DNA of 64,000 bases from Marasmius tenuissimus (taxonomy: Eukaryota; Basidiomycota; Agaricomycetes; Agaricales; Marasmiaceae): the NCBI GenBank assembly GCA_029532415.1, contig JAQOTA010000061.1, forward strand, positions 62,001 through 126,000, given 5' to 3'. Positions 12,369-24,373 of this stretch are shown here, piece after piece. Under the pieces are notes generated by a model that worked only from the letters and a program-made list of their open reading frames with translations, was not told the DNA's origin and searched no databases. A program made the translations under genes and the position numbers. Position 1 is the stretch's first letter, and the number at the start of each line of letters is the position of its first letter.

Positions 12369-13437
12369 AGTATCCTATGTACTCGTACGGCAAATGTAGG
12401 ATGTAACGACTGATATAGAATGCTCACGTCTTCTCCTACGAGCTGATAAAACCTTACTTTGTGACTCTTTCTATCCGTCTGGCTCATTTTAACCCGCAAA
12501 GGAGGGCGACAAAGGTAGCGCCATTCTCGTCTCTAACATTGTCTCTTGACACGATATTCATTTGGGCTTTCACATAATTACAGAGGCTCATGACATACTT
12601 TGAACCTAACTTGGGAGCTAAACACGCCCAATAAAATCGATGTGTTTCGAGCCCAAATTGTCCAAACAACAGCCCGACCTACTCAACCCCACCCATGTCT
12701 TCGCATGGCCAGGGGCTTGACATGTGGCTTCCGAACACTGGTCCAGATAAACCTCGTTTTGCGAATGAGGAAGCCAGTCCAAAGGTACAGCTCACGCGAG
12801 ATTCTAAGGATCCCGAGTGAAGATAGGTTAGTGATAAGTTAAATGGTCAGGGCTCGTGATTGTACGCAAGGACCGTCGGGCAACTTTGGCTTGTCCTTTC
12901 TCAAATAGGCCATAGTCAGCTGATATTCTAATTCCTGAAGATCTAGCACTCACCTGAGTGGTTCTCGTCGCCGACTGATTCATCCTTCTTTCACCACAGA
13001 ATCATTGTCGCTGGCGTTGAGTTTGAGTTCCGAATAGCATATCGTAAAGTATGGAGTCGGCCCTGAGATTCCGAAGAGCAGTTGACCTGCCCTCAAGCTC
13101 AAGACTTCTGGCGAGAATCGATGACGTACACATATTATCCCTTGATCTCGTACTTTCACCTCTCGCTTGCCTTCACTGTGCCTACCTCCTCCTTTGATGA
13201 CGAAAAATGGAGGGAGCAATTAGATTGAGCTTGGTGTGACAGTGCGTTATGGGTTGTTTTTTTTGTACTCCTACCCATCCTGACCCTTGGTTCTCTTTCA
13301 ACGGCGGGCGCATGGCATTTTCTCTTGTAACCTTGACCTGACCTCCCAACCTCCCATTTTATCTAGGCTCTACGCAAACCGATCTTAGCTCGACGAGAAG
13401 AACCAACAGAGAAGACTATCCAGGATTGGTCAGAACA
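12369..13437. other. Intergenic behind copy B
   Basis: No gene is supported. The open frames are short and on both strands. Copy C's 3' flank is not recognisably conserved here, so the duplication boundary probably lies close to the stop codon of copy B. Confidence 0.45.
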
Positions 13438-14617
13438 ATGGCCTACGGCGTCTCGTTTCCACCTTCCATTTTACTCTTCTCTGTCACGATTTCCCTCGTC
13501 ATGTTTGCGGCTTTCTGCGATTATATCTCCTCAACGCCGTTTACTCCTCAATGGCAGCTAAAGGCTGCAAAATTGAGGGCCGATTCTTTTTGGGGGGGTC
13601 TCGTTTGTCCAGATGTTGTTCTGTGAGACGATTCTTCACCGTTGCTCTCATCCTCGCGCATACAACAATCTCAACAAATATACGGTATCAAAACAGACTA
13701 CCGAGCATAGTTTTGGAGACGAGGCTTCCAACACCTCACCTACTCTATAGCCCGTTTTCGTTTGGATTTGGTGCCTTGGACTTGTCGTTCATGGTCATTT
13801 CTCCTTTTGCCGTCATCTTGGCTCCATGGGTTTCGTATTCGTTTGTTTTTCATCATGAAGCTCACGACTTGCATCTCCCCCTTTCTTTGTTACCATTATT
13901 TTACATCTCTGCCTACGAACTATACCGCCGGCACGGTCACAGAGGCCACTCGCTTGCGTGTTGAAGTGGATGTACTGTCGAGCTCGGCGTTCTCCGTGTT
14001 CGACATGGACTTCACCCTACTCTGATGACTGGGCCATTAGCAAGTACCTTTCGGCACCCAACTATTTCGTTATAACAGCCAATTTTTTATGGCCTTTCGA
14101 CGCCACGATCGCACTTTTCTTTGTCATCTTCTCTTCTCTCTTTCCATCGTATCATTCACCTTCGAATCTGCCATCCGTTTGGAAAGTACTTCCGTGCGGA
14201 GAGGCCCTCTGCTCAAGAATTGATGGTACAGTTGACCTGTTGATACCACTCGCGTCTTTCTGATACTAACATCATCTTTATGGCCCGCATCCATATCGTT
14301 TGTGCACATTTCCGCACTCATAGCCAGTGTTTTGTCACTCGCTCATCAGGGTCGAGCCCAAAGGTTGACGGTTGGCCTCCCTGTTTTTGTGCCGATTCCC
14401 TTGGGATATCTACTCATTCACCGTCAGCTTCTCTGCATATTTGGCGGGTTCGTCCCTGTCAAGCATTTGTTTGATCAGTCAACTTCGACTGCCTTACATC
14501 TCCAGTTCGTTCTATGTCAGCCTGATACCTCTTCATCTATTGCTATCTGTTTATCCCGCTCGAAAAATACACCCTAGGTTCCTCAAACCCTTTGCGTCTG
14601 GTGCACGTATTTCGTAG
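13438..14617 (+). CDS. Candidate multi-exon membrane protein, uncertain
   Basis: The plus strand is strongly pyrimidine-rich. It gives a string of overlapping open frames with hydrophobic segments, for example ILLFSVTISLVMFAAF after an ATG at 13438, LSFMVISPFAVILAPWVSY near 13780, and LPYISSSFYVSLIPLHLLL near 14500. Introns would be needed to join them, and I could not find a consistent set. Pyrimidine-rich non-coding DNA also translates into Phe/Leu/Ser-rich peptides, so this may not be a gene at all. No family is recognised. Confidence 0.2.
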
Positions 14618-15204
14618 GGCCTCGCCTGTAATGGATAGAACTCATTCGCAAGGTATTCCCTTGAAGTTTATCTAGCGATCAAGTGTGGGAATCGAAACTT
14701 GGAATTCGAGACAACTGTGTCTCTGTATATGTGACATGGGGATCAAAGGTACCCACCTGACACTGAATTGATGCTCATGGGTAGGCAAGATTTTGTCGGT
14801 GGTAGTACGGGAGCGACCGAGGGTGAGATGCAGAGACATAAACACAGGTACGTATGAATATCAAAAGTAAAGACTTGTTGAACAGATCCATACCTTTACA
14901 AGAGCCTATCCAATTCCCCTACCGTTCCTTTCACAGAACGGACCTAAACAAACCGGGGAATGGAGGTAGAAGATAGAAATCTGTGTGTACATTCGCTGAC
15001 GTCGGCATGAATCGCAACCACTGGGGTACATGTTGATAGGAAGTCGTGAGATTTATCTCTGTTCACATCATCAGGCCTCAGGCCTGGCAGTAGGTGGGAC
15101 GAGATGAACAGCAAGTGCTGTAGAGATAGAATAGTAAGGTTGTCCAATCGAGGTTCAGAATCATGATAGGACAGCCACGCGCACCGGCATAAGCACCCAG
15201 TACC

Positions 15205-15790
15205 AGATCTACGCGCCCGTTACTCCATGTGCTTGCTGGAGGAGCCAGCAGCGACCTGAAACGACTAGTCAAGGTGCAACATATAACCGGTCGCGGCCGG
15301 CTAACCCTGGCAGGCTATGTCAAAATTCCCACAGGCTGAAATCTTTGGCACGAAAGGTCAGTTTTCCCTTGGTCACTTTGAGAAACTGCCGTGTTCATTA
15401 TACTTAGCTCCAAAGATGTATTTAAAGTATTCAAGGCATATCTGGTACTATTTGACAGCATCGCGAGGCTTGGAGCTATCGGTTTTTTGGCCTGGTTAGC
15501 CTATCCGCCTGTACGGCCGGCTAAACAGCCGGGATGGCAAGATAGGCATCTTCCTGATGGGCTAGCGTTTAGAGCCACCGACAGCTCGTGAGTATGGATG
15601 TGAGACCCCTATCTCTAAATTGCGGCGCTGATGGTTTCGGTCGTACAGGCGCACACCGATGAAAGCCACTTGGAAATCTCCGAAAGCACTGTGTGGGTGG
15701 TTCTCACGTTGCCCTACCATGGCGCACATAAGGTTCTCACTCCTTTGCATTCGTATCACCCAATTGTCGACCTAAGATCGAGATTAACAT
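15205..15790. repeat. Duplicated upstream block of NACHT-like copy C
   Basis: This is the partner of 9060-9560, with the same order of landmarks (GACTAGTCA, CTAAATTGCGGCGCTGATGG, CCCTACCATGGCGCACATAA). An internal stretch at about 15300-15590 has no counterpart upstream of copy B. It contains two matches to CGGCCGGCTAA, so it may be a separate small insertion. Confidence 0.65.
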
Positions 15791-16130
15791 TTCCGGAACT
15801 TCATCAGTACAAAGTAGGAAGACATAGACCATCCTAGATCTTAACCTTCAAGGTCAACAACTTACCTAACTGGGCTCCACATGTCGACTCTCCCCCAGTA
15901 ACTTCCCTGAATGCCCTTCGGCGCCATTTCTACCTTTCGTATCACGATTACGGCCGAGTTTTGGTTCGGTGCCGTTGGATTTGTTAAGGCTGACATGATC
16001 ATCTTGACAGTAGCAAGTTGAGCCACAGGTATCGAGACTACTATCATGACCCTCTCCTGTGAGGTACTTTCGGTGGTTGTTTGCCACTCAGTGTCCATTC
16101 TGTAGTCAAAGCTTGTGTGAACAAAGTATA
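15791..16130. other. Segment present upstream of copy C but absent at copy B
   Basis: Relative to the copy B flank, about 340 bp are extra here. Similarity resumes on both sides (before 15790, and after about 16140 at ATTTGAGTGAGGTGTGAACCCAC). Two overlapping minus-strand frames of 73 and 78 codons lie inside, and a possible minus-strand splice donor is at 15866. I found no clear inverted ends, so this could be an insertion in C or a deletion in B. Confidence 0.4.
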
Positions 16131-16369
16131 AAGAACTACACGAGGATTCGAGGTTCCTGAGGCTTATATAATATTTGAGTGAGGTGTGAACCCACGAAGC
16201 ACGGATGACGAGGGTGAGAGGCGAATCCCAGCGTCAGAATCCGAACCACACATGACCTCCCAGTTTTCCGGTTGTACATATCGACCAGATGGTCAACCCG
16301 TACCCTGCCCGAAGTATCCGAGGTTCCTGTCTTACATGCACCACCCAATCACCGCCAATAATCCAGCTA

Positions 16370-16705
16370 TTATTTCGAGAGTACGTTCGTATCTATCATA
16401 AACAATTTCCTAGTTGCCATCAACTCACCGTCAAGATAAACATTGCTAGCCGTTGCAGACACTATGCCAAAAAGTCCCACAGCAGGTAACAGGATCGCAC
16501 AGTCCAATTGTCCGGTAAGAAGGTTCCAGATCTGACCAGAAGCATTGGACTGAGGAGTAATGAAGTGATAGCCGCTTAGAGAGTGATACCCGCCTACAAA
16601 TATGACTCTTAAGTTACGCACTACGTCCCCATACGGAGAGATGTGAGAGGCGTGAGATCGGCCGTGAGTCGAATCAAATGCTGGCGCTATGCTCGCAAGC
16701 AGCAT
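16370..16705 (-). other. Antisense open frame over the copy C N-terminal region
   Basis: A minus-strand frame of 111 codons contains a hydrophobic stretch (AILLPAVGLFGIVSATAS). The corresponding minus strand of copy B (9788-10234) aligns in part (YHFIPPQPNAFGQ versus YHFITPQSNASGQ) but has stops in the hydrophobic part. The similarity is expected from the duplication alone. I do not claim a gene. Confidence 0.2.
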
Positions 16706-16980
16706 AAGCGCTTAGTGAAGTGGACATTTAGTGCGTTCTGTGAGACCGTGGCTCCCAGTCATCGTCTTTTCCCCACCCTCAGCTTTGATGTCTACAAGGA
16801 ACCTGAAGATGATGGGCAGTTGTTCGACCAATCTTCCTTTAACCACTTACTCTACCTGGGCTGAGACACGATTTGGGGATTCTTCAAAATGTAGCTGCCT
16901 CAGAAGGGATCGATGCCCTCATAGTTACGGTGTGTCTCGAGTGTTGCTGATATTCAGCGAGCTTAGAACCAGAACCCAAC

Positions 16981-19127
16981 TTGCTAGATCCCCTGGAGCG
17001 GATTCTAACGAAAGTCGGATTTCGTTACATTCACAATTCCCGTCAAAGGATTGCGTCTCGGGGGTACAAACCCTCTACCGCAATCATGGAAGAATTGTCG
17101 ACGTGGGCTCGTTCTAAGCCAGAAGCGAACGGAGGAAACCCGAGGGTTTGCTGGTTGCGGGGCTCACCGAGAGTGAGCACTTCAGCAACCGCTGCCCTTA
17201 TGGCTGCAAAGTCTAAAAGTGAGGGAACCCTTGCATGTAGCTTCTTCTTCTCGAGAGAAGACCCCGGGCTCAACCACCCTCGTCATCTCGCACTCGCAAT
17301 TGCACATGGGCTCGCCTCGTATAGCGAAGATTTCCAGAAACTTATCGATTGCATCATACTATCACGACCACAACTCCTCAGCGCTCCGATGAAGGAGCAA
17401 TTCTTTCATCTCGTCACCCAGCCATTGTTGCAGCAGAACCGGCGAGGAGACTCTGTGGCCCCGCTGGTGGTCATTAACGGGTTGGATGAGTGCACCGAGG
17501 CGAAGGATCAACGACATGTTCTCTCCGTGGTTGCGTCAGCAGCGGAAACTGGTATTCCTCTACGGTTTTTGATTTGCAGCCAGCCCAATGATCATCTGTG
17601 GGATCACTTTGACAATCTTCCATACGCAAAATTCCTCCGGGTCGATGGGGATGCCGCTGCTGATCGAGTCCGTGATATTTTCACCACCAGGCTCAGGAGG
17701 CTCCAGTCTACCAACAGATCTCAACAGACTCCTCTGCCACGTCCGTGGCCATCTAACCGAGAGGTGGAGGCGCTAGTTGAGAGGGCCATGGGTGAAACCG
17801 AACTCGCCTACACCCTTGTACGTTTCCTTGAATATCATCCCTCCCCCCAGAAACAGCTTGAAGAGTTTTTGAAGAGGCCGAGATCAGCACTCCGGAACGT
17901 GCCCCGAACATCCCTGAGCACACCATTAAACTTGCTATATGCCCACATTGTGGGATCCACCATTGGTCAATATGGTCCGGGTGAACGAAGTTTGGATATC
18001 CTAATCTCCATTGCCACCCTCCGCGCTGCTGGCTCTACCAAAACGACCCTTCTACCCCGCCACCTGATTACCCGGGACTTTCTCGAGCTATTATGGGATG
18101 ACGTAACCATTGCCGACAAATTGCACAGATTGCGTTCATGTCTTTTTGAAATGCCCGGAGGCGAGATCAAAGCCTATCATTCGTCTTTCTTTCAGTATCT
18201 CGTCTTGATGCCCGGGGAGTCCCTCGGGGAACATTATGTGAGTTTGTTTGGTAGATGGTTGAAATGTCTAAGCAAAATGGACATGCGATTGAAGGTCGAA
18301 CCATTGCGCTATAGGTGAGTCCCCCACTATCCTTCGTGATCAAGATGCTAGGCTCAGGAACGATACACTTGACGCTTTGCTCTTGGGATGGCCTGCATTT
18401 TGCTTTCATCTTAATGAAGGGTCAAGTTTTATGTGCGCGATGACGACCGGGTTTCCCATGCTCCTCAACATTTCCATTCGAATGTCGTGGACGGCACCTT
18501 CAAGCGTCGGATGGATATCCGGAAAACCAGAAAGAACGGGGATCTTTGTTTTGTTCAAACAGATCGAAAGTATAACTCCATGGATGAAACAGGTACACCC
18601 TTCTCAGTACTGCTCCCTTATCTTGTATCAACTGATCGGCTTTCTCTAATTCATAGATATCCTCCCCCCGTGGCAAACAGTACGTTGCCCATCTCCTATC
18701 GACCCTCATGGGCTTGAAGACTGGTTTCTGCATCATCCCACCCCCGGATTTTGAGGGGTCTCGAGATAGGCGTCTGCGGTGGATAATTATGCAGATCGCG
18801 GGATGTCGTTGGCGATGCGCCGTAACTGAAGAAGCATGGAGTTCTCTTAAGAGCAAGCCAGCCATCGGAAGGTTGTCCATCATTGATTCCTCCAATCACT
18901 GCAAGACATGCAGGGAAGGAAAGGTCCCTTCAGCTCATAACATAGCGAACCACTATCGCGTCGATATCCGAGAGTGGTGCGCGAGTATCGCGAAGGATTT
19001 GAGGCAGGAATATCGACGGACTCAGTCAACTGGGGCTGCCAACAATTTGACTCATTCGTCGCTACTTTCAATGTGTTTACAGGGTATATGGAAGCCTGAC
19101 TCTTACGATAGACGCCAGTATCCATGA
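16981..19127 (+). CDS. NACHT-like STAND protein, copy C (degenerate ATPase motifs)
   Basis: Exons 16981-18314, 18358-18592 and 18657-19127 give a continuous 680-codon frame. The middle exon is 235 bp, the same length as in copy B, and phases match, which supports both models. The core has WLRGSPRVSTSATAAL in place of the P-loop, VVINGLDEC for Walker B and CSQPND for sensor 1, so the same three motif losses are shared with copy B. Other NACHT landmarks are kept (CSFFFSRED, ALAIAHGLASY, FHLVTQPLL, LNLLYAHIVGS). The true N-terminus lies upstream: 16643-16930 encodes a counterpart of the copy B N-terminus (CWRYARKQHKRLVKW) in other frames, so either an unresolved intron or a frameshift separates it. 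If a frameshift, copy C makes an N-terminally shortened protein. Confidence 0.75.
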
Positions 19128-20271
19128 CTTTAGTTATCACACAAACGTTGCTTCCGGGTACCCAATATATCGAGTGGGAGTGGTAGTCATAACGCGATCT
19201 TGATTGTATATCAACCCAACAAGACAAAGCTTCCCCTTTCACAATGCCTATCGGCGCCCAGTCCTCCTTCCAGTTTCAATACTTAACGAAAGTGTACGCA
19301 GGGTATTAAAAACTTACAAATCTATTCTGAAGGCCCAACGACCTATTTTACCAGTACATTCTGATGCCACATGGATTACCCTATAGTTTGCATTCACAAG
19401 CGGGCAGGCTGCATATATGTGCTCCAGTCATTCTAGATTTTGTTTGGTCGTTATGGGGTTGATGGGCTCCGTGGGGTATGATGATGGCGAAAGAAACAAA
19501 GGTGGCGGTTCAATAGGATAGGCCTCAATATTTAGGGTGTGTAAGAGACCAGTTTGAGAGGGAATTGGTTGTAAAGTCGCCTAGAAGTGTCAGCATTGAT
19601 GATGGTGAGTGGTGAGAGGCAACATTGAAGAAAGGTAATAGAACCGGGTAAGCTGGCGAAATGATCCTTTCCCAGCACGTGAAGAAGCGTGACGCGTTAG
19701 GTATTTTTGGTGATTGTCGCGTAATGCTTACTGGTTAAACTAACATGTAGTTAGATATACAGGATAAAGCAACTCCTGAAGACACCGGTTACCCAAGCGG
19801 CGCAACATAAATATCAAATCTAGCTTTCACCTAACCACGCTAAAATTTACCATTCATGCTCCTTCCCGTCTCATTCTATCGGAAACCGAACGGCTTTGGT
19901 TAATGAACGTGTCATGAGACCTAACTGAATCGGAAACACCGCACACACAATGAGCGTCCCCAAGTCGCTCCTTTCCTATCTCTTCTGCAGCCAAGATAGA
20001 TACTCTGGGGCATCTTCGCCGACTCGCTTTTCTCGTACTCGATCGAGAAGCTCTATGTTTTCGGGAGACGAAATGGCCGGGCGATCGAAGCTAACATGTA
20101 GTATTGGATTTCTTCGCTCCGGGATGCAGGATGGGAACTTCTGTATTCATCGCCTCGGTGTGAATGTGAGTGTAAAAGGACACCTGCAGGCGAAAGAAAT
20201 TCAGGTCGCTGGAAGACAAATGAATATACCTATCTAAGCATAAAAGAATGGGTATAAGCTAGAGCAAACAC
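19128..20271. other. Intergenic between copy C and the MYND pseudogene
   Basis: A plus-strand frame at 19950-20237 starts with a normal ATG (MSVPKSLLSYLFC...) but matches nothing I recognise. Bases 19600-19690 (GATGATGGTGAGTGGTGAGAGGCAACAT ... CACGTGAAG, shown in parts) resemble 4640-4720 and 8100-8160. The C-terminal exon of the neighbouring MYND pseudogene would be expected here but is not recognisable. Confidence 0.4.
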
Positions 20272-21720
20272 CTAGAAAAATGACTGGGGAGGCCAACACT
20301 GACTAGGTATCTCACGAGCAACCTCTGCGCATTCTGTTCGATGGCGGTTGTCCCAATGAAGTTTTCGACACTCAAGAGAACAATAGATATCTAACGAGCA
20401 ACCCATGCAGCGTAGATACTGAATGTCAAGGTTCTCTTCCGTTCCGGCTTCCTGGACCGGACATACGAGGTGAGTAGCAGTGAGAGCTTGAATCTGTCCC
20501 AGGAACTTACATACGCATAATCACATAGGCCTTCATGCTTGAGAGCCCAACGTAGCTCGTAAAAGTCGTCTGCTTGATCCAACAGATTATTCCATGCCTC
20601 CTTCAACCTCACTGACTCATTGATTTGGCCCGGTAGACCGTCCTCATGTGAGCTCCAGAACCCCATAGTGCTCCGAACCAATGGTCGCAACACAGAATGA
20701 AACGGAATAAAGACGACTATTTGGTCCAAGACCGACGCCGCTAGTTTCACAAATACAAAATCCGGATTGTCATTGTGGACTTCGGATAGATCGTAGAAAC
20801 AGTCAGCCGCATAGTATAGAGACTGAAGGATTCGTGCCTCGACAACCTCCTTGACCCCAGTGGGTGTGTCTATCTCGATAGTACCCTTTGTCAGACCGAG
20901 TAGAATGCAAGTAACAGTGGCGTACGCCTCGTTCAGAATACCACTGTTGATCGGATACCTGTGAATACGAGTTCGTTTTCGAAGGAGGATCGATAAGACC
21001 CTCATTGTTGAGCGAAGGACGTGCTTGTAGTCTTCCGTTCCGATTGAAATGGGGTCAGAGTCGGAGTCATCACAGTCTGGTTGGAACGCATCAGTTCCCA
21101 AGTTGAGAATGAGGACGATGTACTTGAGATTGTCTTGAGATTGTTTATTTCGGCGCCACCCACGTGTTTTGCCGCAACGTGTTCGATTCTGAGATCGAGT
21201 TCGGCAAGGAACTTTCGCCCGAATGATGTCGGATTGAGAACTTGGATCCCCAAGGGGACACGACTGGGCGTTATTGGAGGAAGAAGGGCGAGGGGTGATA
21301 AGAAGGGTGGAGATCTTTTACGACCAGTGGCACAACGAACCAGCAAGGCTGACCACGACCTTGGGTGCTCGGATCCCACATCGATCAAAAAAAGCCAAAC
21401 TTGTGCAATGAACAGATGGAGAGATGGCGAAGCGTACCGCCTCAAGGATCGTATGGAAGATGACAGATTATGAGCATCGAGAAGATTAGGAAATGCGAAT
21501 AGAAAAAGGTCGACTATGCACGGTCCCACCTCTCAATTGGAAGAGTCTCGAAAGAATGATATTGTGATTTGACAAAAGAACACGACCCAGTCGGACATAG
21601 ATCCTGCCCAGTGAGCGATTAATTGGGACGAGGTGGTATCAGGATCCTTCTCCATGTAACATGCGAGAGCGACGATGACCTGGCAAGCTATTGCGACCTG
21701 ACGGCCAGGCCTAGAGACGT
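20272..21720 (-). pseudogene. MYND zinc-finger protein paralogue, disrupted
   Basis: Read on the minus strand, this aligns end to end with the intact MYND gene at 22391-24373: DPDTTSSQLIAHW with FPDTTVTQLRAHL, LFIAQVWLFLI with PLVAQVWLYLL, and RVLSILLRK with RILNILLRK. After a splice acceptor at 20419, a MYND finger follows (YLRCMGCSLDIYCSLECRKL, then HW and H...C). Two lesions break it. An in-frame TGA at 21533-21535 sits in an otherwise gap-free alignment. An 11-bp tandem duplication at 21123-21144 shifts the frame, and deleting one unit restores the match. The C-terminal domain after the finger is lost or unrecognisable. The minus-strand gene faces away from its intact partner. Confidence 0.8.
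21123..21144. repeat. 11-bp tandem duplication causing a frameshift
   Basis: CTTGAGATTGT occurs twice in direct succession (21123-21133 and 21134-21144). On the minus strand, removing one unit joins EINNL directly to KYIVLILN in one frame, which continues into the paralogue-matching part. This is a typical replication-slippage lesion. Confidence 0.85.
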
Positions 21721-21739
21721 CAATTGTTAATACTTGTCA

Positions 21740-22390
21740 TCGCCTTTGGGAATGCTGAGAGAGCAACGGAGCTATAGTGGAAGAAGGCCTGTAAACGAAT
21801 AGAGAGGCGCGGCATATTGATTCTACAAGGACAAGACCATCAGTTTGATCTAAAATGCCATCAATACCTAGCGGCACACCTTCTCGGTGAAAATCAGGTT
21901 GGATGGTGGTGGTTTGAGAAATTGAGACAAAGAGAATTTAAACTTCTGTTCGGGTGAGCTTGATCATGGCACGTGTGGATTCCCACACGTGAGAGTCGCG
22001 TGAGGTCTGGACTTCATTCACCGCGACATAATTGTGAGAATTATTTTCCCTCTTCTTCGACTCCAAGGTCAAAATACTAAATATTCCGGGGTCGGGCGAC
22101 GGGCTAGGGAAGGTGAACAGATTATTCATGGGAGGTTCTTAAAGTTCAAGTCCACGTTCCACGAATTACGTTCGCACGTGGCGAAACTAATTGAGGTTTC
22201 GGACCCGGAAACACGTTGAACTCGAACCACGACTAGCACGGCTGAACGAGAAACCACCTATAACTCAATTAAAAGGTGATACCAATCTGACACTGACAAT
22301 TATCTTCCTTGCAGACTGATAAACTCTCCGTTTCAGCTCTCGTGGTGCCGTTCATCGAGAGACTTTACGTGTTTCCGATACCCGAGCATC
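21740..22390. promoter_or_regulatory. Shared intergenic region of the divergent MYND pair
   Basis: About 650 bp separate the recognisable ends of the two divergently read MYND genes. The sequence contains several palindromic CACGTG-like boxes (GGCACGTGTGG at 21968, CCCACACGTGAGAG at 21980, TTCGCACGTGGCG near 22170). These could bind basic helix-loop-helix factors. Regulation is inferred from position only. Confidence 0.3.
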
Positions 22391-24373
22391 ATGATGGAGA
22401 CACAAAACTCGTATCCAAAAGGCGACGAAGACCATATTCTTCAATCGTTGTCTTGTTTTCCAAATGCAACTCGAGCTATCGAGTACCTACAGAAAGCGGG
22501 CTCCCCTCGACCTACCATATTTGACGTTCTGAATCCAAAGCATCGAATTCAAAAAGCCGCCGAAGCCATCACCGCTCTTTCTTCCTACACGAAAAGGTTT
22601 CCCGACACGACAGTCACTCAGTTACGGGCACATTTGGTGCCTGTTGTATCGCCGTGGATTGCTTTTTTCCTATTGAATGCGGTGTCATACTACCAAGACC
22701 ATCCGATACCCACCGAAACAATCATCTTTGACCATATTCTATTCTCCGTACCACCTCTCTTCTTTGGTCTTTTCCCCGGAGACCTTAAGCTCATTGGGCA
22801 TACCACACCCACCCTTCGTCCCTTAGTTGCTCAAGTTTGGTTATATCTACTCCATAATCAATCCAACCTCTTGGGCTGGTGGTCAACGGTACTTCATCGG
22901 CTCGTCGACAACTTCGATAAACCGGGTGCTCCTCCTCAATTCTCAAATGTGGCAGGGGTTCCTCGACCGTATCGGGTAGACACAGATCTCGGGAGAACGA
23001 TTCTTGGGCGCTTGGACTCCAGTATAGGCCACCTCCGCAAAATGAACCCCCTCGAACTAACAGACTTCAACATGTTTGTGGTGGTCAGCATGGCGGTCAA
23101 ACAGCACTTCCCCAAAGCAGTCGTCGATCCGCTGTGGGAGAATGCGAATGTTGGATGGACGCTTCGCTCCATCGTGCGAATCCTCAACATCTTGCTCCGG
23201 AAACTCAAACCGTTGCCAGACCAACCGATTGAGGGACCGAAGTCGGAGGCTGTATATAGGATCGTAGCATCAGCATTGCGAGTTCTCCCTATTTCCCTCA
23301 TCAGCGCTTCGAAGATCCAACATATCGTGAACTCAGGGATCATTCTAGCTCTGTATCATGCACAGGAGTATTTTTATCAGATGGACAAAGTGCATGGCGA
23401 CAAGGCGCCCACACCGAAGGACAGATTTCTTCCTGGAGTCTCTAGGGCTTTGGGTCTCATCGGAACATTTCTGGTGTATCCATCCGTCCTGCGTTCATTC
23501 GTTCGAAGTACTCGAAAGCTACCAAAAGCTTTTCCGCGCTGTATTCAGGAATCCGAGCAGCTGAATACAGCGTGGATGGATATCACGAGGAAAGCAGAGT
23601 CTCTACAAGGTGTACGGCACACTTACAAGCTGAAGTGCCGCTGTGAGTTTGAAGGGGTCAGTTATACCTTCCGAGGATATCGTCTTTCGCCCTGCTGATA
23701 CCTATATTCAGTGTACGCTTCGCGCAACCGTTAAACAAGAACAGCCGAGCGCCTTGGAGAAGGTGAAGTACCTTCGTTGCTCGGGATGCTCCAGCAAGAT
23801 ATATTGTTCCGCTACCTGTCGAAAGGCTGACTGGAGGGCGGAACATAAAGCTGAGTGCGCTCGACTCTCCAAAGCACTACAATGTAAGCCAAGCATTCCT
23901 GATTTTGGAATTCATCCATCTGATGCTCTCAAATCGCAGCTGGGTCTACCTGCACTTCAACCAGTGACTTGGCCTTTTTTGAAGCGGTGATACATTCCTA
24001 CATCGCGACTCATTTCAAGACTATTATCATTATGCTCACAACCTATCACCAAATTGAGTCAACAATATTTCATCTGATTAACCGCCCTGGGAGAAATCCC
24101 GTGCTCTTCTTGCCCTTTGATAGATCGGATATCCCTTCTTTGGATGTGGCTCAGTTGCTCGATGCTGATGCTACAATAAACCTTTTTGAATCGCACATCT
24201 CGGGGGATATGCAAAGCTACCGGAACCCCGAACCTCTTCGTTCATTTAAAGCAGAATGGGAGCAGACGAACTCGGCAGATCTCATGGTTTTTGCTACATA
24301 CCCGTTCCATACTGGCCTACCACAGCCTTTCGTGACGAGAATCTTTCTCCTGGAGAAGAAGAGAATGTACTAG
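22391..24373 (+). CDS. MYND-type zinc-finger protein
   Basis: Exons 22391-23656, 23712-23883 and 23940-24373 join in frame to exactly 624 codons, with 55- and 56-bp introns (GTCAGT...TTCAG and GTAAGC...CGCAG). The first 420 residues are a mostly helical region without known motif. The finger spans the first splice: CRCEFEG|CTLR, then YLRCSGCSSKIYCSATC, RKADW and HKAEC. This is the Cys-x2-Cys ... Cys-x3-Cys ... His-x3-Cys pattern of MYND fingers, which bind proline-rich peptides in other proteins. The C-terminal 145 residues (LAFFEAVIHSYIATHF onwards) have no motif I can name. Proteins with an N-terminal helical region and a MYND finger are numerous in Agaricomycetes; their function is unknown. 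The start is the first ATG of the frame, and a second ATG follows at once. Its decayed paralogue lies head to head on the left. Confidence 0.88.
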
